Notes under the pieces: model-generated
The model's database searches: none
What the model saw: only the letters and a program-made list of their open reading frames with translations
Told to the model about the DNA's origin: nothing
Position numbers and translations under genes: made by a program
Source of the DNA: Legionella nagasakiensis
GTDB lineage: Bacteria; Pseudomonadota; Gammaproteobacteria; Legionellales; Legionellaceae
Direction of reading: 5' to 3'
NCBI RefSeq assembly: GCF_900639915.1
Contig: NZ_CAAAID010000003.1
Coordinates: forward strand, 62,001 to 126,000
DNA length: 64,000 nt
Shown here: positions 43,398 to 52,783 of the stretch, piece after piece
How positions within the stretch are numbered: position 1 is the stretch's first letter
Layout: every line of letters begins with the position of its first letter

Positions 43398-44915
43398 TTA
43401 GATCTCAAATTTTATTCCCTGCGCCAATGGCAACGAGTCTCCCCAATTGATCGTATTCGTTTGCCGACGCATATAACCCTTCCACGCATCCGAACCAGAT
43501 TCACGACCACCACCGGTTTCTTTTTCCCCACCGAAAGCACCGCCAATTTCGGCACCTGAGGTACCGATATTAATATTGGCAATGCCACAATCACTACCGC
43601 ACGCACTTAAAAACTGTTCTGCATGTTTCAGATTTTGTGTAAAAAAGGCGGAGGACAACCCTTGGGGAACATCATTTTGCATACAAATAGCCTCATCGAT
43701 TGACTTAAATGGCATGATATAAAGAATTGGGGCAAACGTTTCTTCCTGGACGATTTTACTGCTGTTATTTAAGTCAGTGACCAACGTTGGTTGCACAAAA
43801 TAGCCTGCGCGCGTCAATGCTTGACCTCCAAACAATACCTGTCCACCTTCAGCAACGATACGCTCAATGGCACACTTGAACTGCTTAACGGCCTGCCTGT
43901 CAATCAAAGGTCCCATTAGATTTTTGCTATCAAGTGGATCACCTATCGTAATTTGCTGATAAGCATGTTGCAATCGCTTGACAACATTTTGATAAATTGC
44001 ATCTTGTACAAACAAACGACGTGTTGACGTACAACGTTGTCCCGCAGTTCCCACAGCACCAAATACAATCGACGGGATTGCTCGTTCAAGATCAGCCGAT
44101 TCATCTAAAATAATGGCATTATTTCCGCCCAACTCAAGTATGGTTCTACCTAAGCGTTCTGCAACATTGATCGCCACTTTCCGACCTACAGACGTTGATC
44201 CTGTAAATGAAATCAAAGGGATTCGACCATCATTCACCAGTGTCTCGGCCACCTCATGGGATTCCGGGATAATCAGTGAAAAAATATCAGGGCAATCATT
44301 TTTTTTCAGTACCTGACAGCAAATGTAATGAGTCGCGATGGCACACAGTGGCGTTTTTGCAGAAGGTTTCCAAATGGTTACATTACCACAAACAGCGGCG
44401 ATAAAAGCATTCCATGACCATACAGCCACAGGAAAATTAAATGCGGAAATCACGCCAACAATACCATAAGGATGCCATTGTTCATACATACGATGATTTT
44501 CCCGTTCTGAATGCATGGTTTTCCCATACAACATGCGGGACTGGCCAACCGCAAAATCGGCTATATCAATCATTTCCTGTACTTCACCATCTCCTTCTTG
44601 TTTCGATTTTCCCATTTCCAAGGAAACCAAGCTTCCTAACCAATCTTTATGCTCCCGTAACGCTTGACCTATTTGTCGTATGATTTCACCACGTTTAGGA
44701 GCAGGAACGTTGCGCCAGGCAAGAAATGCTTGTTGAGCACCCTCTACAACATGCTGATAGTCTTCCATAGTACAGCTGGCCACTTCGGCAATGATTTCGC
44801 CGTTACTTGGATTAATAGATTGAAAACGAGTCTGACCGATTTTACTTTCCCATGCATGGCTGCAATATGCTCCAGCATTAATTGCTTGAATATTAAGATG
44901 TGATAAAAAATCCAT
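43398..44915 (-). CDS. ALDH7-type aldehyde dehydrogenase (aminoadipate-semialdehyde dehydrogenase-like)
   Basis: NAD(P)-dependent dehydrogenase of about 505 residues. Catalytic Cys in [15 protein letters not shown]; glutamate in [23 protein letters not shown] loop [18 protein letters not shown]. The [20 protein letters not shown] ending with [11 protein letters not shown] is characteristic of the antiquitin/AmaB (ALDH7) branch, which oxidises alpha-aminoadipate semialdehyde (piperideine-6-carboxylate) from lysine. ATG at 44915 with GGAG nine bases upstream is preferred to a 14-residue longer frame. The saccharopine-dehydrogenase-like neighbour supports the lysine role. Confidence 0.9.
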   Translation of the reverse strand: MDFLSHLNIQAINAGAYCSHAWESKIGQTRFQSINPSNGEIIAEVASCTMEDYQHVVEGAQQAFLAWRNVPAPKRGEIIRQIGQALREHKDWLGSLVSLEMGKSKQEGDGEVQEMIDIADFAVGQSRMLYGKTMHSERENHRMYEQWHPYGIVGVISAFNFPVAVWSWNAFIAAVCGNVTIWKPSAKTPLCAIATHYICCQVLKKNDCPDIFSLIIPESHEVAETLVNDGRIPLISFTGSTSVGRKVAINVAERLGRTILELGGNNAIILDESADLERAIPSIVFGAVGTAGQRCTSTRRLFVQDAIYQNVVKRLQHAYQQITIGDPLDSKNLMGPLIDRQAVKQFKCAIERIVAEGGQVLFGGQALTRAGYFVQPTLVTDLNNSSKIVQEETFAPILYIMPFKSIDEAICMQNDVPQGLSSAFFTQNLKHAEQFLSACGSDCGIANINIGTSGAEIGGAFGGEKETGGGRESGSDAWKGYMRRQTNTINWGDSLPLAQGIKFEI

Positions 44916-44988
44916 CGTGATGTGCTCCTGATGTGCATTGCTCTTAAAATCTATCAAGGAATTACGTCATAAAACCATACGAATCGGC

Positions 44989-46077
44989 CTAGGCATAGTG
45001 CTGGCCAAACCGATTTGCCAATATATCCGCCAAGCGAAAATTTTCCTGTAAAATAATTCCATGATGCTCGTTGGCTTGGCCTAATACCAAATCGACGACA
45101 GCACAAACGCCTGAAGCAGTGCTAATTTGAATGGCCGACCATTCCAAGCCACGTATTGTTTTTGGATATACTTTTTTTACATAACTTTTTTCAGTTAATT
45201 CACCTTCTTTAATGCCTTCCACGGTGACATACACAATCACAATATCCTGATAGGTTTTAGGTATTGCCTTTTCCAAAATGCGTTTTAATGTGTCTCGATC
45301 TTCATTTAATTTCAGGTCATTCATTAAAAATCGCATTTTCGTGCAATGACCAGGATAGCGCATGGTTTTATAATTAAGACTTTGAATTTTACCAGCATAC
45401 AGTTCGCCAAGACTGCCCACCCCACCTGACGTATTAAATGCTTCGTATTCACAACCATCAATCTGTATCGATTCCAAACCTTCCAATGGAGCTAATACGG
45501 CCGGCTTACTTGCTTCAATACCATAACACGGGTTACCGTATTCATTAATCACACCGTCTGTAGACCAGGTTAAAGAATAATGAAGTGCATTACTTGCGCG
45601 TTGAGGCAATGCACCAACACGAAGCTTAGCATGATGACAATGTTCAAACTCTTGCATCAAACTGTTCGCGGCAATGCTGATAAATCCGGGGGCCAAACCA
45701 CATTGAGGCACAAAAGCAGTACTTGCATCTGCCGCAATGGCTTTAACCGTATGGGTCACTGAAGTATCTTCCGTTAAATCAAAATAGTGCGTTTTAGTTT
45801 CTTTAGCAACGTTAGCCACATGCGTATTTAAAAAATAAGGCAGGCTGGAAATAACAGCAATTATCTCGTGTTTTTGGATGTAGGATTTTATGGATGTTTC
45901 TTCTCGAACATCGAGCGCGACCGTTTTAATTTGCGGCATAACTTGTAATAAACGAGTAACATCCGTGCCGTTAAACTCAAGATCAGCCAGATGAACTTGA
46001 TAATCATTACTGTCAGCCAGCATGCAAGCGATCAAAGTGCCAATTTTCCCTGCTCCTGTAATCATTACGTTATACAT
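44989..46077 (-). CDS. Saccharopine dehydrogenase family protein
   Basis: NAD(P)-binding oxidoreductase of 362 residues: Rossmann start MYNVMITGAGKIGTLIACML, ALDVREETSIKSYIQKHEII and AVISSLPYFLNTHVANVAKE. The substrate domain shows FVPQCGLAPGFISIAANSLM and LRVGALPQRASNALHYSLTW. The start has AAGGAGG upstream (MYNV at 46077); the longer frame to 46116 is disfavoured. First gene of the operon with the ALDH7 gene (73-bp gap). Together they fit lysine breakdown by way of saccharopine to aminoadipate, or a one-enzyme lysine dehydrogenase variant. Confidence 0.87.
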   Translation of the reverse strand: MYNVMITGAGKIGTLIACMLADSNDYQVHLADLEFNGTDVTRLLQVMPQIKTVALDVREETSIKSYIQKHEIIAVISSLPYFLNTHVANVAKETKTHYFDLTEDTSVTHTVKAIAADASTAFVPQCGLAPGFISIAANSLMQEFEHCHHAKLRVGALPQRASNALHYSLTWSTDGVINEYGNPCYGIEASKPAVLAPLEGLESIQIDGCEYEAFNTSGGVGSLGELYAGKIQSLNYKTMRYPGHCTKMRFLMNDLKLNEDRDTLKRILEKAIPKTYQDIVIVYVTVEGIKEGELTEKSYVKKVYPKTIRGLEWSAIQISTASGVCAVVDLVLGQANEHHGIILQENFRLADILANRFGQHYA

Positions 46078-46186
46078 ACAAGATGCCTCCTTCCATAGTA
46101 AGTTGTCATCGTACATGCCCTAAACTATAATTTTAAAGTCAATTTAAAGAGCATGTCTTCTATCATTTTTCCCGCTCTCCACAATA

Positions 46187-46210
46187 CTATGAAACAATAT
46201 TGTTTCATAG
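46187..46210. promoter_or_regulatory. Perfect 24-bp palindrome upstream of the lysine operon, operator candidate
   Basis: Half-site CTATGAAACAAT joined directly to its complement, between the divergent saccharopine-dehydrogenase-like gene (110 bp away) and lnt (83 bp away). The lack of a loop favours a protein-binding operator (TetR/GntR type) over a terminator. Confidence 0.6.
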
Positions 46211-46292
46211 GTTCTTAGAGCTTGTTAACACACTTGACCTTCGTCAGTAACTCATCTATTGTCAGCAGCATTTGTATTTTTATCCATTAAGA

Positions 46293-47822
46293 ATGAATCA
46301 GATGACCGCGACCCATTGGTTGACGCAGATCCGCATCACTTCTAATTGGCGTGTCCATCTACTCCCTGCCTTTTTGGCCGGATTACTCATTCCCTTAGGT
46401 TTTGCCCCTTTTCATCTTCCCGGACTTGCAATTTTAGGCATTGCTGCTTTCTTTGGTTTGCTTCATCGTTCATCCTTAAAACAGTCCTTCTATGTCGGCT
46501 TTGTATTTGGTTTAGGCGCGACCGGCTTGGGTGTTTCATGGGTTTACATCAGCATCCATGAATATGGTCATGTTCATTCTTTAGGTTCCGCAGCGATCAC
46601 GTTGTTTTTTATTGCTTATTTATCTCTGTATCCAGCATTGGTGGCATTCTTATATAAAAAACTTGCAGGGGGACATTCACTTATTTTCTCTTGTCTTCTG
46701 TTCAGCGCACTTTGGTGCCTTGGGGAATTTTTACGCGCCACATTTATGGGAGGATTTCCCTGGTTATTACTGGGCTTCGGACAAATAGACACGCCACTTA
46801 AATATTTATTACCCGTTATTGGCATTTACGGCGCCAGTTTTTTTGCCTGCCTATCGGCCACTTTTCTGACTGCTGGAACACTTTCTCCACGAAATAAACA
46901 ATATGCATGGTTTATTGCTTTTGCTCTTTTACTTTTATGTCCCTCTCTCCTGAACGGTAAAGAATGGGGAAAAATCAGCAGTTCACCAATCTCTGTTGGA
47001 ATCATTCAAGCCAATTTATCGATGCGAGATAAGTGGGATGAATCATTATTCTGGCAATTGCTGCAACAATATCAAACAGCTGCTGAACAATTAATTGGGA
47101 AAAATCAACTCATCGTCATGCCTGAATCGGCCATTCCTGTTCCAGCCAGCTATATTAGTGATTTTCTTGATGAGCTTGATGATAAAGCACAAAAAAACGG
47201 CAGTGCCTTATTACTGGGGGCTCTCCAGCCAACCGACACAGATGAAACTCAATTCTACAATGCCATGATTTCTCTTGGTCAAGCCAAGGGTAATTATTTA
47301 AAACAGCATCTTGTCCCTTTCGGCGAATTTATCCCTCGTCCATTTCAACAATTAATGGAGTGGTTGTCCTTGCCAACAGCCAATATGAATCATGGGAAAA
47401 AAAATCAACCGCTTATTGAAATACAGAACCATCCGATTGCCACATTAATATGTTATGAATTGGCTTACCCTCAACTATTACGTAAGCAATTGCCAAAAGC
47501 TGAGTGGATTGTGTCCATTAGTGATGACGGTTGGTTCGGTCATTCCTTTGCAATATATCAACAATTACAAATGGCGCAAGCATTATCTATTCAAACGGCA
47601 AGGTTTCAAGTCGTTGCCAATAATGATGGTTTATCTTCCATCATTCATGCAAATGGTGATATTCTCGCCTCACTGCCTGCCTTCACGGCTGGGACTCTTG
47701 AGGCAACCATACAACCTTTATCTGGAACATCGCTTTGGGTGTATTTAGGAGATAGTCCTATATTACTTTTAAGTTTATTCATTTTTTGTATGGCTTTATT
47801 TAGTAATAAAATTAAATCGTAA
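46293..47822 (+). CDS. lnt: Apolipoprotein N-acyltransferase
   Basis: Inner-membrane enzyme adding the third acyl chain to lipoproteins. Six or seven N-terminal hydrophobic helices (LLPAFLAGLLIPLGFAPFHL is the typical first block), then a carbon-nitrogen hydrolase domain with the catalytic triad: Glu in VMPESAIPVP, Lys in YLKQHLVPFGEFIP and Cys in TLICYELAYPQLL. ISDDGWFGHSFAIYQQLQMA and ARFQVVANNDGLSSIIHANG complete it. About 509 residues. The start is uncertain: ATG 46293, ATG 46302 or an upstream TTG. E. coli has corC upstream; here lnt is divergent from the lysine operon. Confidence 0.95.
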   Translation: MNQMTATHWLTQIRITSNWRVHLLPAFLAGLLIPLGFAPFHLPGLAILGIAAFFGLLHRSSLKQSFYVGFVFGLGATGLGVSWVYISIHEYGHVHSLGSAAITLFFIAYLSLYPALVAFLYKKLAGGHSLIFSCLLFSALWCLGEFLRATFMGGFPWLLLGFGQIDTPLKYLLPVIGIYGASFFACLSATFLTAGTLSPRNKQYAWFIAFALLLLCPSLLNGKEWGKISSSPISVGIIQANLSMRDKWDESLFWQLLQQYQTAAEQLIGKNQLIVMPESAIPVPASYISDFLDELDDKAQKNGSALLLGALQPTDTDETQFYNAMISLGQAKGNYLKQHLVPFGEFIPRPFQQLMEWLSLPTANMNHGKKNQPLIEIQNHPIATLICYELAYPQLLRKQLPKAEWIVSISDDGWFGHSFAIYQQLQMAQALSIQTARFQVVANNDGLSSIIHANGDILASLPAFTAGTLEATIQPLSGTSLWVYLGDSPILLLSLFIFCMALFSNKIKS

Positions 47823-47915
47823 ATTATATCTGTACCTATTACATTTAATTTACATTTGAAAAAACTCTTTTTTTATAGATTAAAATTAAAATAATATGAT
47901 CAGTTTATATTCACT
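47823..47915. other. AT-rich convergent gap
   Basis: Contains an A/T-rich run (CTCTTTTTTTATAG at about 47865-47878) that could help terminate lnt; no stable stem seen. Confidence 0.3.
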
Positions 47916-49001
47916 TTAGTTTCCTATACAAATCCTGCTTTGTGACCCCAAATATTTATGGCAGATAAATGTTGTAAAACCTGAGTCTTGTATATTTAAA
48001 ATTGTTTGGTCAATCAAATCTAATAGTGGATAATTTGGCTGTACTGGAAAAGCGGCAAGATTTTGACCTATTAAAATGGGGGGAATATATAGGTTGTTAA
48101 GATTTTTTTTATAAATAAAATATTGAGCTTGGGCTTTATCCATAAAGACTCCATCAATTTTATCTTGTTCTATTAATTTCAGTCCTTCTTCAAAACTATT
48201 AATAAGAATGGGATTTAAATTATGCTTTCTAGCATTTTGTAATAATTCTGAACCTTTAATTGCGGCAATTTTTTTATTACGAAGTTCATCTATTGTCTGT
48301 ACCTCGTATAAATGAGTTGTGAATATGATAATAGATGCTCCCCCATAGGATATTAGTAAGCTAAATAAAATATACCCACTTGTTTTCCATAGTAATTCCA
48401 GAATTCTGGCGCTCCATTTTTTAGGCATATTTTGCAACATTCCAAAAATCAAACGTCTCCACATGACAGCATCAATAAATTCTTTATAGTTATGAGGTAG
48501 TGTTTTCCCGCGCTCTAAATACCATAACCAATGGGAGTAGATAAAAAACAAAAAAGTGTAAAGTATGGCGAATAAAATAAATGTGCTAGCAAAAAAATAT
48601 TTTATTGAGCTCAAATAATGTGGCTTTTCTTTTTTGAGTAACACAGTGCTTGTGCCGACAAAAAGTGCTCTACTAAAGTCAACTGCTTCTTCACGTCCCT
48701 TGGTAATATAAAAAGGAGTTGCAATAATATCGTACTTCCCTTCTTTTAACTCGCGAATATGCTTATTAAAGTTTGCATTCAAGCGGATGTATTGATAATC
48801 CTTTATTTTCAAATTCCTAGCGATTTCTTCCCATAATTCAATAGCAATACCTATAGGCTTTTGCTCATTAGGAACGTAATAAGAATAAGGAGGAAAATCA
48901 ACCACGCCTATTCGAAGCGTTTTTGCATTGGTTGCTGTACTTAAAAAAACAAAGTAGCTGAAAAAGAATAATACATCTAATTTTCTTAGGAGAGATAGCA
49001 T
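47916..49001 (-). CDS. Ionotropic-glutamate-receptor-like protein: ligand-binding domain split by membrane pore segment
   Basis: Architecture of prokaryotic GluR0-type proteins: signal peptide, first lobe of a family 3 binding domain (LRIGVVDFPPYSYYVPNEQK; GKYDIIATPFYITKGREEAV), a hydrophobic helix (about 135-162), a re-entrant-like amphipathic segment (about 174-194, FIDAVMWRRLIFGMLQNMPK), a second helix (about 205-228) and then the second lobe (TIDELRNKKIAAIKGSELLQ; IDGVFMDKAQAQYFI). It lacks the TVGYGD potassium filter of GluR0, so ion selectivity or even channel function is uncertain. Start at ATG 49001 (AGGAG upstream). Substrate probably a polar amino acid. No transporter subunits adjoin. 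Confidence 0.82.
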   Translation of the reverse strand: MLSLLRKLDVLFFFSYFVFLSTATNAKTLRIGVVDFPPYSYYVPNEQKPIGIAIELWEEIARNLKIKDYQYIRLNANFNKHIRELKEGKYDIIATPFYITKGREEAVDFSRALFVGTSTVLLKKEKPHYLSSIKYFFASTFILFAILYTFLFFIYSHWLWYLERGKTLPHNYKEFIDAVMWRRLIFGMLQNMPKKWSARILELLWKTSGYILFSLLISYGGASIIIFTTHLYEVQTIDELRNKKIAAIKGSELLQNARKHNLNPILINSFEEGLKLIEQDKIDGVFMDKAQAQYFIYKKNLNNLYIPPILIGQNLAAFPVQPNYPLLDLIDQTILNIQDSGFTTFICHKYLGSQSRICIGN

Positions 49002-49322
49002 TCGAATTTTCTCCTGTTTAAACATCTATCAAGTTTTAAACAGATCCAGTCTTATATACCAAAACCCAAGCTAACAAATGGAAATAGAAAAAACATGGTT
49101 TATTAAATGATAATGTAAAATACAAATTACGTCATTTTGAATGCATTCTTAGATATTTAATGAGTATAGTTTATCAACGACGATATAAGTAAAACCATAT
49201 TTTTTTGAATAATTTTATTCCAATCCACCATGATGAATATAATTCATAGTGAATCTGCTATTGCTGCAAAGCACAAGAGACGCTATTCTTACCAACTTAC
49301 TTTGAATTTTGACTTACAAACT

Positions 49323-51797
49323 ATGGATAACAGTTATAAACCCCAAGAAATTGAAGAACAGGTTCAACAGTTTTGGCTTAAAAAACAATTGTTTCATGTT
49401 ACCGAAGATTTGAATAAAGAAAAATTTTACTGCTTGTCCATGTTTCCTTACCCTAGTGGTTCTCTCCATATGGGACACGTACGAAACTATACAATTGGTG
49501 ATGTTATTTCTCGCTACCAGCGAGCGCTTGGTAAAAATGTTTTGCAACCCATAGGATGGGATGCATTTGGTTTACCTGCTGAAAATGCGGCAATCAAGCA
49601 TGGGATTCATCCAGCTGTTTGGACAAAACAAAACATTGCCGCAATGAAAGAGCAATTTTTGAAATTAGGAAATGCTTATGACTGGAAACGGGAAATCGCC
49701 ACGTGTGATCCCGATTATTACCGCTGGGAACAATGGTTTTTCATTAAACTCTACGAAAAAGGACTGGTTTATAAAAAAAATGCCATTGTAAACTGGGATC
49801 CTGTTGATCAAACGGTTTTGGCTAATGAGCAAGTTGTTGAAGGCCGCGGATGGCGTTCCGGCGCCTTGGTAGAACACAAAGAAATTTCACAATGGTTCAT
49901 AAAAATTACCGCTTACGCCGATGAATTATTAAATGATCTTGATACTTTGGAACAATGGCCTGCGCAAGTCAGGCAAATGCAGCGAAACTGGATTGGACGT
50001 TCTGAAGGCACTGAAATTTATTTTAAAGTTCCTGACTACCCAAAACGACTTAAAATTTATACTACGCGTCCAGACACCATCATGGGTGCCACCTATTTGG
50101 CCGTAGCACCTGATCACCCTCTTGCTAAACAAGCCGCCTTACAGAACAAAGAAGTGCAAGAATTTCTTGATAGCTGCCAAGGAGTCCGCATGGCCGAGGC
50201 AGAAATTGCCACCATGGAAAAACGCGGTATAAATAGTGGCATGATAGCAATTCATCCAATAAGCGGAAAAGAAATTCCCATATGGATAGCTAATTTTGTT
50301 CTTATGCAATATGGTTCTGGTGCTGTTATGGCTGTACCTGCTCATGATCAGCGTGATTGGGAATTTGCAGCTAAATACAAACTGCCTATGCAGGAAGTGA
50401 TTCAGCCGGAAGGCGTGCGGGCACATAATTTAAAAAATTCAGCATTCACCGAAGAAGGCATTTTAATCAACTCTGGTGAATTCAACGGATTATCTTCGTC
50501 AGAAGCTAAAACAATCATCACTGCATGGTTGGAAAAGTATGAAGCAGGCAGAGAAAAAGTAAATTATCGTCTTCGTGACTGGGGTGTATCACGACAACGT
50601 TATTGGGGTACTCCTATTCCCATGATCAATTGCGATATATGTGGTGTCGTACCTGTGCCAGAAGACCAATTGCCAGTTGTCTTGCCTGAAAATATTGAAT
50701 TTACTGGAAATGGATCACCCTTAGCGCAATGCAGCGAATTCATTCATACCAGCTGCCCAAAATGCGGACAAGATGCTTTGCGAGAAACGGATACATTTGA
50801 TACATTTGTTGAATCTTCATGGTATTACGCCCGTTTTGCCTGCAAAGGACAAGAAAATGCAATGCTGGATGACCGAGCGAAATACTGGACACCAGTTGAT
50901 CAATACATTGGCGGCATTGAACACGCGGTCATGCATTTGCTTTATGCGCGCTTTTTTCACAAGTTAATGCGTGATGAAGGTTTGGTTAATTCGGATGAAC
51001 CTTTTAAAGCGTTATTAAGTCAGGGAATGGTTCTGCGAGACGGGCATAAAATGTCAAAATCTCTAGGAAATATTGTTGATCCCAATCGTTTGATTGAAAC
51101 TTATGGAGCAGACACTGCACGTTTATTTGTGATGTTCGCTGCTCCCCCTGAGCAATCTTTAGAATGGTCCGATTCTGGCGTAGAAGGGTCACATCGATTT
51201 TTAAAGCGTCTTTGGGCTTTTGCGTATCAATACCACCAACTGATGATAGAAATTAACGAATTAATTTTAGACGGAAATAATACTATCAATTGGCTGAATT
51301 GTGACAACCGCCTGCGAAAATCACGTTTAATGGTTCATCAAATTTTAGCTCAAATTAATCAGGACTATGAGCGACATCAGTTCAATACCGTCGTTTCAGG
51401 TTGTATGAAGTTATTCAATGAACTGTCTTCTTATAAAGTTGAAACAGAAGAAGATAAATATTTTCTGCACTCTGGTATGAGCATTCTTCTTCGACTTCTA
51501 GCACCTGTTACCCCTCATATCTGTCATCATCTCTGGCAACAATTAGGGTTTGAAAAAATCATTATTGACGCCCCATGGCCTAAAGTTGATAAAAGTGCAT
51601 TAAAAACAGATGAAGTTGAATTTATTGTACAAATTAATGGCAAACTCAGGGGGCAATTTACAGCGCCCATTGATGCTTCAGAAGAGTCATTAATTGAATT
51701 GGCAAAAGCTAATGTTTCTTCTTTTCTTGATGGAAAATCCATTAATAAGACAATTGTTGTTCCCCATCGCCAGCTCATCAATCTTGTGGTCAACTGA
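49323..51797 (+). CDS. leuS: Leucyl-tRNA synthetase
   Basis: Class I synthetase, 824 residues from the chosen start. HIGH motif as H49-M-G-H52 in YPSGSLHMGHVRNYTIGD; editing domain with TTRPDTIMGATYLAVAPDHP; KMSKSLGN in LRDGHKMSKSLGNIVDP; a zinc-site region with CDICGVV and CPKCGQ. A C-terminal anticodon and CP-tail domain ends RQLINLVVN. ATG 49323 (MDNSYKPQEIEEQVQQFW) matches other LeuRS N-termini; a longer frame to 49230 adds an unrelated 31 residues. The stop overlaps lptE by 1 bp. Confidence 0.97.
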   Translation: MDNSYKPQEIEEQVQQFWLKKQLFHVTEDLNKEKFYCLSMFPYPSGSLHMGHVRNYTIGDVISRYQRALGKNVLQPIGWDAFGLPAENAAIKHGIHPAVWTKQNIAAMKEQFLKLGNAYDWKREIATCDPDYYRWEQWFFIKLYEKGLVYKKNAIVNWDPVDQTVLANEQVVEGRGWRSGALVEHKEISQWFIKITAYADELLNDLDTLEQWPAQVRQMQRNWIGRSEGTEIYFKVPDYPKRLKIYTTRPDTIMGATYLAVAPDHPLAKQAALQNKEVQEFLDSCQGVRMAEAEIATMEKRGINSGMIAIHPISGKEIPIWIANFVLMQYGSGAVMAVPAHDQRDWEFAAKYKLPMQEVIQPEGVRAHNLKNSAFTEEGILINSGEFNGLSSSEAKTIITAWLEKYEAGREKVNYRLRDWGVSRQRYWGTPIPMINCDICGVVPVPEDQLPVVLPENIEFTGNGSPLAQCSEFIHTSCPKCGQDALRETDTFDTFVESSWYYARFACKGQENAMLDDRAKYWTPVDQYIGGIEHAVMHLLYARFFHKLMRDEGLVNSDEPFKALLSQGMVLRDGHKMSKSLGNIVDPNRLIETYGADTARLFVMFAAPPEQSLEWSDSGVEGSHRFLKRLWAFAYQYHQLMIEINELILDGNNTINWLNCDNRLRKSRLMVHQILAQINQDYERHQFNTVVSGCMKLFNELSSYKVETEEDKYFLHSGMSILLRLLAPVTPHICHHLWQQLGFEKIIIDAPWPKVDKSALKTDEVEFIVQINGKLRGQFTAPIDASEESLIELAKANVSSFLDGKSINKTIVVPHRQLINLVVN

Positions 51798-52291
51798 TGA
51801 AGTTATTTGTGAAATGGGGCTATCTATCTTGTATGCTTTTATTAACAGGCTGTGGATTTCACCTGCGTGGCGCAGTTGATATGCCAAGTTGGCTCGATCG
51901 CGTTGCGATTATTAATCAAAGCGGTCACCAGGAATTAGAACACGTTTTAGAAGAACAATTACAGGCTTATCATGTGTATGTGAGTTCCGATCCTTCTTTG
52001 GCAAACTATTGGTTATTCCTGCAGAATGAGTCCTTTCAGCAGCAAATTACCAGTGTTAGCTCCAGTACGACTCCTCGTCAATATCAGCTAATCTACACAG
52101 TACAATTTAAACTGCAAAGAGCAAAAGGCAAAGTAATTATCCCATCAAATCAGCTCGTTATTACTCGACAACTAACGGTGAATAGTGACAGAATATTAGG
52201 CTCGGATGAAGAAGAAGCTATTATTAAAAAGGAAATGCGCCGTGATGCAACTTTGCAAATGCTATATCGATTAAGCCGCTATCAAGAATGA
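51797..52291 (+). CDS. lptE: LPS-assembly lipoprotein LptE
   Basis: Outer-membrane lipoprotein that plugs the LptD barrel for LPS export. The lipobox LLTGCGFHLRG makes Cys19 the lipidated residue. The body MPSWLDRVAIINQSGHQELE and the segment YQLIYTVQFKLQRAKGKVII followed by ITRQLTVNSDRILGSDEEE are typical. 164 residues. Follows leuS with a 1-bp overlap and precedes holA in the conserved leuS-lptE-holA order. Confidence 0.92.
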   Translation: MKLFVKWGYLSCMLLLTGCGFHLRGAVDMPSWLDRVAIINQSGHQELEHVLEEQLQAYHVYVSSDPSLANYWLFLQNESFQQQITSVSSSTTPRQYQLIYTVQFKLQRAKGKVIIPSNQLVITRQLTVNSDRILGSDEEEAIIKKEMRRDATLQMLYRLSRYQE

Positions 52292-52404
52292 AAGTGCATG
52301 ACCAAAGTCGAGTGAGCTTACAACACGTATAAAGCTTAGCTGGTGGCTATGCTCTCTCAGTCATCTAAAAGTAAAAGTATCATTCTTATTAAGGAAACAT
52401 AGAA

Positions 52405-52782
52405 ATGAAATATATAAGCTTGCTCATGTGTCTGGCTACCACGTCCATTTCTGCCGCCATCCCTCCTGGACAATGGCAATGTTTTGCTTTTGATTCTAAA
52501 GAACGCAGCTATCAAGGCTTAGGCGATACCTTACAACAGGCAATGCAAGCTGCAGAAATGCAATGTAAAAGCAAATCCGCTCAATCTCATTGCAAAACAG
52601 CCCAATCGTATTGTGAACAAGGTCCTCTCTCATTAATTGAAAATCGTTGTTTAGTCACTGACAATAATGGGCGGTCATGGAACGCAACAGGTAGGGATGC
52701 CTGCAAAACTGCACTGTCTTTGTGTACAGAATGGCAATTTCTACATGGTAAAACCAGTCAATGCACCGTAAAACATCGTTAA
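52405..52782 (+). CDS. Secreted cysteine-rich protein with two DUF4189-like repeats
   Basis: Signal peptide MKYISLLMCLATTSISA (cleavage near residue 18), then two related units: WQCFAFDSKERSYQGLGDTL then QQAMQAAEMQCKSKSA and CLVTDNNGRSWNATGRDACK then TALSLCTEWQF, each with paired cysteines and an ARG/LGD turn as in DUF4189-like modules. About 107 mature residues with nine cysteines, likely disulphide-bonded in the periplasm or outside the cell. Inserted between lptE and holA, ending 1 bp before holA. Function not known. Confidence 0.8.
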   Translation: MKYISLLMCLATTSISAAIPPGQWQCFAFDSKERSYQGLGDTLQQAMQAAEMQCKSKSAQSHCKTAQSYCEQGPLSLIENRCLVTDNNGRSWNATGRDACKTALSLCTEWQFLHGKTSQCTVKHR

Positions 52783-52783
52783 T

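Noticed and set aside
49230-49322. N-terminal extension of LeuS
   Set aside because: The 31 extra residues do not resemble LeuRS; the family start is MDNSYKP at 49323.
49026-49322. Leader RNA or T-box before leuS
   Set aside because: No specifier stem, T-box sequence or leucine-rich leader peptide is visible, and T-boxes are rare in gammaproteobacteria.
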